Shown piece after piece: positions 26,921 to 34,385 of a DNA stretch of 64,000 nt. How positions within the stretch are numbered: the first letter of the stretch is position 1; the number at the start of each line of letters is the position of its first letter. The stretch lies in contig JARYIJ010000001.1 in assembly GCA_029980465.1 (NCBI GenBank), forward strand, positions 434,001 to 498,000, in the 5' to 3' direction. The translations under genes were made by a program, and so were the position numbers. This stretch comes from Pseudolabrys sp. GTDB lineage: Bacteria > Pseudomonadota > Alphaproteobacteria > Rhizobiales > Xanthobacteraceae. Under the pieces are notes generated by a model. That model was given only the letters and a program-made list of their open reading frames with translations, was not told the DNA's origin and made no database searches.

Positions 26921-27949
26921 TCAGGGCTTAATCGGCGTCGCGGGCAGGAAGCCTGTCGCGTAGAGGTCCGTCGCGGCCGGCGGCTTGGCGCCAACGCCGA
27001 CGTATTTCACCATGAAGTCGAGGCTCGATTTCATCTCAGCGGGGTCGAACGAGCCAAGACCGTGCTTCTCGACATATGGCGTGACGGCGAGATTCTTGAC
27101 GACGCCGAGCTCGGCGACGCTCTTAGCTGGATCAAGGGTCGGGACGAACTTCACCTGGTCCTCGGCGGCCTTCTTTGGGTTTCTAAGCGCGAATTGCCAC
27201 CCGCGCAGGCTCGCGTGCACAAAGCGCTTCACGAGGTCATGGTTCTTCGCCAGATAGTCGTCGGCAGCCACGATACCGTTCGAGTACAGCGTCAATCCGT
27301 GATCGGCGAGCAAGAAGGTCCTCAACTGCGCGCCCTTCGCTTTCGCAGCAGCCTCCAGACCCGGCTTCGACATGACGAAGAACTCGATGGCGGGAACCTG
27401 GCCCGACAGGAGTGCCGTCGCGCGCGCGGGCGGCGCCACGTTGGAGATCGTGAGCTTGTTCGGATCAAGCCCATGCTGGGCCATGAATCCGGCGATCACT
27501 TTCGGGGTGAAGCTGCCGGCCCCGCTGCCGAGCGTGAGACCCTCGAGCTGCTTTGCCTGGGTCACGTTAGCGCCCGTGTTCAGACTGAAGATCGCGTAAG
27601 GCGCCTTCTCGTAGTTGACTGCAACCATCTTCACCTTTGCACCGTTGGCGCGAGCAAGCACGAGGCTCGGCACGTCGGTGAAGCCTAGCTGTGCCGTGCC
27701 GGCCTCGATCGCCTGGATCGTCTGCGCCGTGCCTTGCGACGGGATGATCGAAACGTCGAGCCCCTCCTCCTTGTAGAAGCCTTCGGCCACCGCCGCATAC
27801 CAGGGCGCGTGCCGGCCCAGTGGGATGAAGTCGAGCGAGAACGTGATCTTCGTCAGCGGCTTGTCTTCCGCCGCAGCCGGCCGCGGCAGCGCCGAGACCA
27901 ACGTCAACGCTGAGAGTGCGGTCAATATCAGTCCGTTCACGCGCGCCAT
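26921..27949 (-). CDS. NMT1/SsuA-type periplasmic substrate-binding protein
   Basis: A 342-residue protein with a signal peptide (about residues 1-27, ending RPAAAED). The type II binding fold is shown by ITFSLDFIPLGRHAPWYAAVAEGFY, AIEAGTAQLGFTD and LVKRFVHASLRGWQFALRNP, which match the NMT1/THI5-like group including pyrimidine-precursor and sulfonate receptors. ATG 27949 follows a GGGAGAAG ribosome site. It is the first gene of the three-gene transporter operon, and the 22-bp palindrome lies about 80 bp upstream. Confidence 0.88.
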   Translation of the reverse strand: MARVNGLILTALSALTLVSALPRPAAAEDKPLTKITFSLDFIPLGRHAPWYAAVAEGFYKEEGLDVSIIPSQGTAQTIQAIEAGTAQLGFTDVPSLVLARANGAKVKMVAVNYEKAPYAIFSLNTGANVTQAKQLEGLTLGSGAGSFTPKVIAGFMAQHGLDPNKLTISNVAPPARATALLSGQVPAIEFFVMSKPGLEAAAKAKGAQLRTFLLADHGLTLYSNGIVAADDYLAKNHDLVKRFVHASLRGWQFALRNPKKAAEDQVKFVPTLDPAKSVAELGVVKNLAVTPYVEKHGLGSFDPAEMKSSLDFMVKYVGVGAKPPAATDLYATGFLPATPIKP

Positions 27950-28028
27950 CGTGCTTCTCCCTGCTTCGTTCCCCAGGTCAGGACATCCTGTCCCAAAGAC
28001 ATCCTGCCACCCGCACTCTCGAAGGGTC

Positions 28029-28050
28029 AATAGATTTTCGAAAATCTATT
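28029..28050. promoter_or_regulatory. Perfect 22-bp palindrome, probable operator
   Basis: The two halves are fully complementary around the core TAGATTTTCGAAAATCTA, extended by AA and TT on the outside; symmetry breaks at the next base on each side. It sits between the divergent transporter operon and the GntR gene, whose ATG is 74 bp away. Its AT-rich, two-fold form suits a dimeric GntR/FCD regulator. No T-run follows, so it is not a typical terminator. Confidence 0.65.
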
Positions 28051-28123
28051 TGATTGCCGTTTTTATCTGTCGTATCCAGATGACCGGTCGCCGGAGCCGG
28101 CGGCCGTCTCTTCAGGAACCGCA

Positions 28124-28852
28124 ATGTCGTCCTCGCTCGCCAAGTCCAATTCTCAAACCTTGAATGCGTCGGTCCTGTCTCAACTTCGCTCCGACATCAT
28201 CACGTGCCGGCTGATGCCGAATGAACGGCTGCGCGTCGAAGCCCTGCGCGAGCGTTACGGCATGGGGACGAGCCCGATCCGCGAGGCGCTGATGCGGCTT
28301 GAAGCGGAAGGCCTGGTTGAGCTCGAACAAAACAAGGGCTTTCGCGTTTCCGAGGTATCACAGGCCAGCTTGCGTGACTTGATGCGCACGCGCATCGAAA
28401 TCGAGACGATCGCGCTACGTTGGTCGTTGGAAAACGGCGGCGTCGAGTGGGAAGCCAATCTGCTCGGCGCTTTTCATCGCCTGTCCCGGCAAACCAAGAT
28501 CGATCGGGTCAATTCGGATGCCATCAGCGGGGCCTGGAGCCGTGAGCACGCCGACTTTCACGCAGCGCTGGTCGCGGCCTGCGGCTCTCCAACAATGATG
28601 GCGATCCGAGCGCGGTTGTTTGAACAGGCAGATCGCTACGTTGCGCTCTCGATCATGTCGAATGGTCCGCTGCGCGATGACGTCGGTGAGCACAAGCAAC
28701 TGATGCGCGCCGCGCTCAATCGCGAGGTCGAGAAGGCGATCGAGCTCAACCGCCTGCATATCATGCGAACTCTCGACAAGGTCGCCGCCTCGCTCGCAGC
28801 CGGCAAGGCGATTGGCGAGAACCACATGACCGGCCGGAAACGGACGCCATGA
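28124..28852 (+). CDS. GntR-family regulator with FCD effector domain
   Basis: A 242-residue regulator. The N-terminal winged helix has ERLRVEALRERYGMGTSPIREALMRLEAEGLVELEQN (residues 30-66, the GntR signature). The C-terminal FCD domain keeps likely metal ligands in HADFHAALVAACG, EHKQLMRAAL and NRLHIMRTL. FCD regulators sense small carboxylates. Its stop overlaps the next gene's ATG (ATGA), so it heads the plus-strand catabolic operon. Confidence 0.91.
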   Translation: MSSSLAKSNSQTLNASVLSQLRSDIITCRLMPNERLRVEALRERYGMGTSPIREALMRLEAEGLVELEQNKGFRVSEVSQASLRDLMRTRIEIETIALRWSLENGGVEWEANLLGAFHRLSRQTKIDRVNSDAISGAWSREHADFHAALVAACGSPTMMAIRARLFEQADRYVALSIMSNGPLRDDVGEHKQLMRAALNREVEKAIELNRLHIMRTLDKVAASLAAGKAIGENHMTGRKRTP

Positions 28853-29946
28853 GCGTACAGGACCACAACGGTCCGCATGTTGTTGTTGCGTCCGAGCTCA
28901 TCGGCTTCGTGGCCCGCCTGTTTGCCGCCGTCGGCCTGCCGTCTGACGCCGCCGCTGAGGTCGCGAGTGGCCTCGTCGAAGCCGATCTCGAAGGCCTGCC
29001 GTCGCACGGCGTAATGCTGGCCGACATGTATATCTCGCGCCTGCGTCAGGGCTCGGTGTCACGGGAACTGGGTGCCGCCGTTGTTTCGGAACACGACGGA
29101 GCGGTCGTGCTCGACGCCGGCCACGCGCTTGGACAGCTCACCGGCCGCCAAGCGATGACGATGGCGATCGAGAAGAGCCGGCAATTTGGCGCCGGCATTG
29201 TGTCCGTGCGGCACGGCTTTCATTTCGGGACGGCCGGACGCTATGCGCAACAAGCAGCGCAATTCGGCTGCATCGGCATCGTCATGTGTAACACGCGGCC
29301 GCTCATGCCGGCGCCGGGCGGCGCCGAGCGCGTCGTCGGCAACAATCCGTTCGCGATCGCGCTGCCGACGGCCGGCGACATCCCTGTCGTTCTCGATATG
29401 GCGACGAGCGAGGCCGCGATGGGCAAAATTCGCATGGCCGAAAAGGCCGGAGAACCGATTCCGCCGACGTGGGCCGTGACCCAAAACGGGCAACCGACGA
29501 CCAACCCGTCGGAAGCGATTGCCGGGATGCTACTCCCGGCCGGCGGCGCCAAAGGCTTTGGCCTTTCGTTTATGATCGACTTGATGTGCGGGCTACTCTC
29601 GCAGGGCGCATTCGGCTCGCAAGTCCGCCCGCTCTACGGCGACCCTCGCCTCCCCTACGATTGCTCGCACATGTTCATCGCGGTCGACGTCGCGCACTTT
29701 TGCGACGTCGACGGGTTTCGTCAAAGTGTCGCAAGTGCCGCAGAACGCATCCGAACCGGAAAGCGGGCGCCCGGCGTGGACCGGTTGTTCGCGCCGGGCG
29801 AGCCGGAATGGCGGCGACGGCAGCGCGCGAACGGAAAAATTCTGCTCGATCCTGCCGTTGCCACGATGCTGAAGACACTCGCCGACGAGCTGGGCGTTCC
29901 CGGCTATCCGTTCCTGAATATGACGAAGGAAAACGGCAATGCCTAA
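28849..29946 (+). CDS. Ldh-family (malate/lactate/ureidoglycolate type) dehydrogenase
   Basis: A 365-residue member of the NAD(P)-dependent Ldh_2 family, which is unrelated to Rossmann lactate dehydrogenases. GLPSHGVMLADMYISRLRQG carries the catalytic His, GHALGQLTGRQAM follows, and LPAGGAKGFGLSFMIDLMCGLLSQ is the conserved core. The ending APGEPEWRRR is also typical. Members oxidise 2-hydroxy acids (malate, sulfolactate, ureidoglycolate) or reduce cyclic imines. The gene is coupled to the GntR gene and overlaps the Rid gene by 8 bp. Confidence 0.88.
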   Translation: MSVQDHNGPHVVVASELIGFVARLFAAVGLPSDAAAEVASGLVEADLEGLPSHGVMLADMYISRLRQGSVSRELGAAVVSEHDGAVVLDAGHALGQLTGRQAMTMAIEKSRQFGAGIVSVRHGFHFGTAGRYAQQAAQFGCIGIVMCNTRPLMPAPGGAERVVGNNPFAIALPTAGDIPVVLDMATSEAAMGKIRMAEKAGEPIPPTWAVTQNGQPTTNPSEAIAGMLLPAGGAKGFGLSFMIDLMCGLLSQGAFGSQVRPLYGDPRLPYDCSHMFIAVDVAHFCDVDGFRQSVASAAERIRTGKRAPGVDRLFAPGEPEWRRRQRANGKILLDPAVATMLKTLADELGVPGYPFLNMTKENGNA

Positions 29947-30334
29947 AGTGCAAATCAAAAGCCCCAAGCTGCGTCAGCCGAACGGCATATTCTCCCACGC
30001 CACGACCATCGAGGCGACCGGCCGATTCGTCTTCATTTCCGGTATGACCGCGCGCCGGCCTGACGGAAGCATCGCCGGCATCGGCGACATTACGGAGCAG
30101 ACGCGGCAGGTCTGCGAAAACATCAAAGCGGCGGTCGAAGCCGCCGGAGGCACACTTGACGATGTCTGCCGGGTCGACGTCTACGTGCGCAACATGGAAC
30201 ACTTCGACGCAATTCATAAGGTGCGGGCGCAGTATTTCAAGGAGCCCCTCCCCGCCTCGACCATGGTCGAGATCAACAAGATGACCTCTCCGGACTACCT
30301 GATTGAAATCAATGCCATCGCCGTCATTCCCTGA
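29939..30334 (+). CDS. Rid-family (YjgF/YER057c/UK114) protein lacking the catalytic Arg
   Basis: A 131-residue protein of the Rid fold, expected to form trimers: RFVFISGMTARRPDGSIAG, QVCENIKAAVEAAGGTLDDVCRVDVYV and the C-terminal EINAIAVIP. In RidA the segment before the end carries PAR with the Arg needed for 2-aminoacrylate deamination; here it is PLPASTMVEI, so Ser107 stands at that place. The protein therefore belongs to a non-RidA subgroup that binds another ligand, as is common for Rid proteins in catabolic operons. Confidence 0.85.
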   Translation: MPKVQIKSPKLRQPNGIFSHATTIEATGRFVFISGMTARRPDGSIAGIGDITEQTRQVCENIKAAVEAAGGTLDDVCRVDVYVRNMEHFDAIHKVRAQYFKEPLPASTMVEINKMTSPDYLIEINAIAVIP

Positions 30335-30348
30335 TCTGGATCACTCGC

Positions 30349-30702
30349 ATGGACGATAAATTCGGACTCAAAGCGGCTGCGGATCGCGGCATCCGATTGC
30401 GTGATATTGGTGACCGGATTCTGCTCGAGAACGAGTTCATCCGGGTTTGGGAGGTAAAGCTGGAACCGGGAGAAACTCTCGGCTTCCACATTCACTATCA
30501 TCCCTACCTCGTTCTTTCGCTCGGCGGCGGCGCCAACGAGATCGAAACGATCTCGGGAAAAAAGATCGCAACCGACGAGCCGGCCGGCTCCTGCGTCTTC
30601 ATCAATGAGATGCGCGAGGTGCACCGGCTGACCAACAAATCGAATGTGACTTACCTCTCCCGGTTGATCGAGATGAAGTCCGTCACATGGACTGCAACCT
30701 GA
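30349..30702 (+). CDS. Cupin-domain protein (117 residues)
   Basis: A single small cupin. VWEVKLEPGETLGFHIHYHPYLVLSLGGG holds the first cupin motif with HxH and a following His as metal ligands, and AGSCVFINEMREVHRLTNKS holds the second with His. It starts 14 bp after the Rid gene. Such stand-alone cupins may be isomerases, dioxygenases or ligand sensors; no specific function is visible. Confidence 0.78.
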   Translation: MDDKFGLKAAADRGIRLRDIGDRILLENEFIRVWEVKLEPGETLGFHIHYHPYLVLSLGGGANEIETISGKKIATDEPAGSCVFINEMREVHRLTNKSNVTYLSRLIEMKSVTWTAT

Positions 30703-30760
30703 TGCACCTGGCACTCCAACCGTCGCAACGAAGCGAAAGCGAACACCGATCGAGACTAAA

Positions 30761-31162
30761 ATGACACAGCTTCCCAACGGCGCTCCCAATCTGCAGGAAC
30801 TCCTCATCCAGTCGGAAACCATGCCGTGGCGCGAAAAATCGCTTAAGGGCATTCACGAAAAAATGCTTTGGCGCAACGAAGAGACGGGTGCCTCGATCGC
30901 GCTCATCAAGTTCGACGCGGGCGCCGGCATTCCCAAGCCGCACTACCATTCATCGAACCAGTTCATGTTTTGCCTGAAGGGCAAGTATGAATACACATCG
31001 ACCGGGGTCGTGCTGACTCCGGGATGCTTCTACTGCAATCCGAAAGGCAACGTGCACGGGCCGGCCCTGGCGCGCGAAGAAACTGTCGTCGTCGAGATCT
31101 ACGATGGCCCTCACTATCCGCATAAGCCAGAATGGTACACGGATGAGCGCGACGCGCATTGA
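30761..31162 (+). CDS. Cupin-domain protein (133 residues)
   Basis: A second small cupin, distinct from the preceding one. DAGAGIPKPHYHSSNQFMFCLKGKYEY is motif 1 (HxH plus Gln at the Glu place) and CFYCNPKGNVHGPALAREE is motif 2 with His. It resembles 2,4'-dihydroxyacetophenone dioxygenase-type cupins in layout, but that assignment is only tentative. It lies between the first cupin and the amidohydrolase gene, 58 bp from each. Confidence 0.76.
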   Translation: MTQLPNGAPNLQELLIQSETMPWREKSLKGIHEKMLWRNEETGASIALIKFDAGAGIPKPHYHSSNQFMFCLKGKYEYTSTGVVLTPGCFYCNPKGNVHGPALAREETVVVEIYDGPHYPHKPEWYTDERDAH

Positions 31163-31220
31163 AACGCGGCGGACTATCCGCCTCGCTTCGGTCTTTTAGT
31201 GACTCAGACAGGAATCACCC

Positions 31221-32195
31221 ATGCGGACCATTGCCGTTGAAGAGCATTTCGCCACTCCCGCTTTCGTTCAAGGGCCGGGCAAACAGTTTTTCGAACGGTT
31301 CAAAAACATGGGCCCTCGTGGCGCCCAGATTGCCGAACGTCTTTTCGAGACGGGCGACAAGCGCGTCGCCGAGATGGATGCTGCTGGCGTCGACATGCAG
31401 ATACTCTCGCTCAACTCTCCTGGCGTGGAGCAGGCGGAGCCTGCCGAAGCCGTCGCTTGCGCTCGCGACGCGAACGACTTTCTCGCCGACACGGTGAGGC
31501 AGCATGCCGCTCGCTTTGCCGGTCTGGCCTCGTTGCCGATTCAAGCTCCCGAAGAGGCTGCAAAAGAGCTTGAGCGATGTGTCCGGCGCTTGGGCTTCAA
31601 AGGTACGAACATCAACGGCCACACACGCGGTCACTACCTGGACGATCCCTTCTTTGCACCGGTCCTCGACTGTGCGGTTGCACTGGATGTTCCGATCTAT
31701 CTGCACCCGACCGTGCCTCACAAACCGGTGGCTGACGCCCTTTACGGCGGCTTCGCGCCATCCGTCAGCGGTGTGCTCGCCAGTTCCGGATGGGGCTGGC
31801 ACATCGAAACCGCCATCCATCTCCTGCGCATGATTCTCGGCGGGGTATTCGACCGGCATCCCAAATTGCAGATCGTCATCGGTCATATGGGCGAAGCCAT
31901 TCCGTTCATGCTGCCCAGGCTGAACCGGAATCTGTCACCTCAACTGACCGAGCTTTCGCGCCCATTCAGCGACTACCTGCGGCAGAACGTGCATTACACA
32001 TTCGGCGGCTTCAACTTCACGCCGACGTTTCTCAACCTGTTACTGGAGATCGGGGTCGACCGGATCATGTTCTCGGTGGACTATCCGTACGGCTCGATGG
32101 AAGAGGCCATGAGCTTCCTGCGCCATCTTCCTGTCAACGAATTGGACCGAGAGCGGATCGCGCATGGTAACGCGGAGAACCTGTTCAAACTTTGA
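31221..32195 (+). CDS. Amidohydrolase-2 family decarboxylase/hydrolase (ACMSD / gamma-resorcylate decarboxylase type)
   Basis: A 324-residue TIM barrel of the PF04909 group. AVEEHFATPAF at the start gives Glu8 and His10-type metal ligands, AEMDAAGVDMQILSLNSPGV is the characteristic second strand, IYLHPTVPH and IVIGHMGEAIPFMLPRL give further His ligands, and FSVDYPYGSMEE the catalytic Asp. Closest by pattern are non-oxidative aromatic decarboxylases and ACMSD. It is the last gene of the GntR-headed operon and may remove CO2 from, or hydrolyse, the pathway product. Confidence 0.85.
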   Translation: MRTIAVEEHFATPAFVQGPGKQFFERFKNMGPRGAQIAERLFETGDKRVAEMDAAGVDMQILSLNSPGVEQAEPAEAVACARDANDFLADTVRQHAARFAGLASLPIQAPEEAAKELERCVRRLGFKGTNINGHTRGHYLDDPFFAPVLDCAVALDVPIYLHPTVPHKPVADALYGGFAPSVSGVLASSGWGWHIETAIHLLRMILGGVFDRHPKLQIVIGHMGEAIPFMLPRLNRNLSPQLTELSRPFSDYLRQNVHYTFGGFNFTPTFLNLLLEIGVDRIMFSVDYPYGSMEEAMSFLRHLPVNELDRERIAHGNAENLFKL

Positions 32196-32408
32196 TCGCC
32201 TGCGCGGCGGTGAGTCTGTTGATGCCAATTAAGTGCTTCTTAAGTGCATCCTGCAGGCATTCCTGATCTTTGCATAGATTGATCGGCATCCATAAATATA
32301 GGCACCGTAAATACAGACATACGGTCGGTCGCGTGTCTGCAAGCGACCAATTGTTTTTCCTTCATGGAACCATGCTATAAGGAATGGATAGAGAGTTGGA
32401 GAAACGCC

Positions 32409-32531
32409 ATGAAATCGCTCATTGCCGGCTGTATCGTCGCTATTGTCATCGCGTTCATCGGGGTTTTCGTCCTCGACAGTGTGCAAAAGCCGGCTGATCA
32501 GGCTTTTGCCACGTCTAGCGTTCGCCTCTAA
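32409..32531 (+). CDS. 40-residue single-helix membrane microprotein
   Basis: A short reading frame with a GGAG ribosome site 7 nt before the ATG. The protein has one hydrophobic helix (residues 4-22, LIAGCIVAIVIAFIGVFVL) and a polar tail ending VQKPADQAFATSSVRL. Small proteins with this helix and a tail of the type VQxPxxxAFxTSxVRL recur in Bradyrhizobium-type genomes, as far as I recall. It is followed by a strong hairpin. The function is unknown. Confidence 0.6.
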   Translation: MKSLIAGCIVAIVIAFIGVFVLDSVQKPADQAFATSSVRL

Positions 32532-32562
32532 AGGCTCGTTAGTTTCCAAACGGCATTGCCAC

Positions 32563-32584
32563 GCCACTGCAAACCTGCAGTGGC
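32563..32584. terminator. Hairpin downstream of the microprotein gene
   Basis: A perfect 9-bp inverted repeat, GCCACTGCA and TGCAGTGGC, with a 4-base loop. It lies 31 bp after the microprotein stop and about 100 bp beyond the end of the convergent fdoI. No T-run follows, so it would be an atypical or bidirectional terminator. Confidence 0.45.
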
Positions 32585-32687
32585 ACGATCGAATCTAATA
32601 TCGAGCTATCTGCGTTGCAGCCCCCGGCAACAGCCGGGCCAACCTTGGCGCTCAGTGTTGTCCTAGGGCGACCGCAATACCATTCGA

Positions 32688-33695
32688 TCATTCGGCCGGC
32701 GCTGTGCGAGTCGAGCGTTCCGTGCCTTCGGACATCACTTGCTCATACCAGAGATCGTGATGCTCCTTGGCCCAATTCGCATCGACCGCGCCGTCATACA
32801 TCCCCTCGAAAGCACCTTCCATACCGACCGTCCCGATGTAGATGTGGCCGAGGATCATGGCGATGAACAAGACGCCGATGATGCCGTGGAAAACCTCGGC
32901 GGTTTCCATATTGCTGATGGTCATGCCGCCATAGAACGGGAACATCAGCAGATAGCCGGAGATCATCATGGCCGCACCAGCAATAACGACAGCCCAGAAA
33001 AGCAGCTTCTGACCGGCATTAAACTTGTACGCATGAGTGTGCGCGTCTTGCTTCTTGCTGAACATGCCGCCGCCGCGCTTGAGCCATTCAATATCGACCG
33101 CTCTTGGAAAATTCCTGCCGACCCACATGATGAACATCAGGACGACCCCGAGCGTGAACGCGAAGCTAATGAAATTATGCGCGTACTTGGCCCACTGCGA
33201 CCAGGTGCTGAATGTCTCCGAGCCGTCGCCGGCAGCGAAAATCGCGCGCCCAAACGTCACGTTCAAGCCCGTGATTGCCAGCACAACAAATGCGCTCGCC
33301 GTCAGCCAATGCACGAACCGTTCGAAAGCGCCGAAACGCACGATGGTCCGTCCCGAGCGGCCCTTGGTCAGCGGAATCTTGCCGCGCCACAGATAGAACA
33401 GCACCAGCACGACAAGTACGCCGATAATGGCAATGCCCCCGATCCACTTCAGCGTCGCGGTGTGAAACGTCTGCCATTCGCGTCCGGCCGGATGCTCGAT
33501 CACATATGACTTCTTGTCAGGTATCGTACCCAGACCCTGAATTGTCTTGAACTGGTTTAACAGTTGCTGCTCGCTGGTCGCGGCATTCGGCGCGTTCTGT
33601 TGCGCAGTGCTTGACCCGGCCAGAACGGTCACCAGCAAGAGCGCAAGTGCGAGCACCCCTGTCAGCAAGCGAATATGCGCGAAAAGCTTTGCCAT
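32688..33695 (-). CDS. fdoI: Formate dehydrogenase gamma subunit (cytochrome b556)
   Basis: A 335-residue membrane protein. A signal-like first helix (residues 8-27) and a periplasmic stretch of about 50 residues precede four core helices. Haem-binding His candidates lie in ERFVHWLTAS, YAHNFISF and FHGIIGVLFIAMILGHIYIG. It takes electrons from the beta subunit and passes them to quinone in the inner membrane. ATG 33695 follows a GAGGGA ribosome site. It is the last gene of the fdo operon and is separated from fdoH by a strong hairpin. Confidence 0.9.
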   Translation of the reverse strand: MAKLFAHIRLLTGVLALALLLVTVLAGSSTAQQNAPNAATSEQQLLNQFKTIQGLGTIPDKKSYVIEHPAGREWQTFHTATLKWIGGIAIIGVLVVLVLFYLWRGKIPLTKGRSGRTIVRFGAFERFVHWLTASAFVVLAITGLNVTFGRAIFAAGDGSETFSTWSQWAKYAHNFISFAFTLGVVLMFIMWVGRNFPRAVDIEWLKRGGGMFSKKQDAHTHAYKFNAGQKLLFWAVVIAGAAMMISGYLLMFPFYGGMTISNMETAEVFHGIIGVLFIAMILGHIYIGTVGMEGAFEGMYDGAVDANWAKEHHDLWYEQVMSEGTERSTRTAPAE

Positions 33696-33739
33696 GGCGT
33701 CCCTCGTTAAATTCTTCCTGAGCCTTGTTGATTGTGAAC

Positions 33740-33768
33740 GGCGGTGCCCGGCAAATTTAGGCACCGCC
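33740..33768. other. Intra-operon hairpin between fdoH and fdoI
   Basis: A perfect 9-bp inverted repeat, GGCGGTGCC and GGCACCGCC, with an 11-base AT-rich loop, lies in the 81-bp gap between two subunit genes of one enzyme. It could stabilise the upstream mRNA or lower fdoI expression. No T-run follows in the transcript direction. Confidence 0.5.
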
Positions 33769-33776
33769 CAATCGCA

Positions 33777-34373
33777 TCAGGTCGCAATCGTCTCGTAATA
33801 GGCCGTTTTCCAGCCCCAGGCTCCGGAGCCGTAGCCACGCTTGGCGACGCGCTCCTTGTAGATTTGCGCGATGACATCGCCATCGCCGGCCAGCAGCGAC
33901 TTGGTCGAACACATCTCGGCACAAAGCGGCAGCTTGCCTTCAGCGAGGCGATTGGCGCCATATTTCTCGTATTCCGCCTTGCTGCCATCAGGCTCCGGAC
34001 CGCCCGCGCAGAAAGTGCATTTGTCCATCTTGCCGCGGGAGCCGAAGTTGCCGAGCTTTGGATATTGCGGGGCGCCAAACGGGCAAGCGTAGAAGCAATA
34101 GCCGCAGCCAATGCACAGATCCTTGTTGTGCAGCACCACGGCATCTGCGGTCGTGTAGAAGCAATTTACCGGGCAGACCGCCGCGCAAGGTGCATCAGTG
34201 CAGTGCATGCAGGCCATTGATACCGACCGCTCACCGGCCTTGCCGTCGTTGAGCGTGACGACGCGGCGGCGGTTGATGCCCCACGGTACGTTGTTTTCGT
34301 TTTTACAGGCCGTGACGCAGGCGTTGCACTCGATGCAGCGGTCCGCATCACAAAGAAATTTCATGCGTGCCAT
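33777..34373 (-). CDS. fdoH: Formate dehydrogenase beta subunit (four-cluster ferredoxin)
   Basis: A 198-residue iron-sulfur protein with four cysteine groups: CIECNACVTACKNEN, CMHCTDAPCAAVCPV, CIGCGYCFYACPFG and the last pair CTFC/LCAEMC, suited to four [4Fe-4S] clusters. It conducts electrons from the molybdenum/tungsten subunit to the cytochrome. Unlike E. coli FdnH/FdoH it is about 100 residues shorter and lacks the C-terminal membrane anchor. An AAGGAG ribosome site precedes the ATG; fdoG ends 12 bp upstream. Confidence 0.92.
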   Translation of the reverse strand: MARMKFLCDADRCIECNACVTACKNENNVPWGINRRRVVTLNDGKAGERSVSMACMHCTDAPCAAVCPVNCFYTTADAVVLHNKDLCIGCGYCFYACPFGAPQYPKLGNFGSRGKMDKCTFCAGGPEPDGSKAEYEKYGANRLAEGKLPLCAEMCSTKSLLAGDGDVIAQIYKERVAKRGYGSGAWGWKTAYYETIAT

Positions 34374-34385
34374 GGAGGCTTCTCC

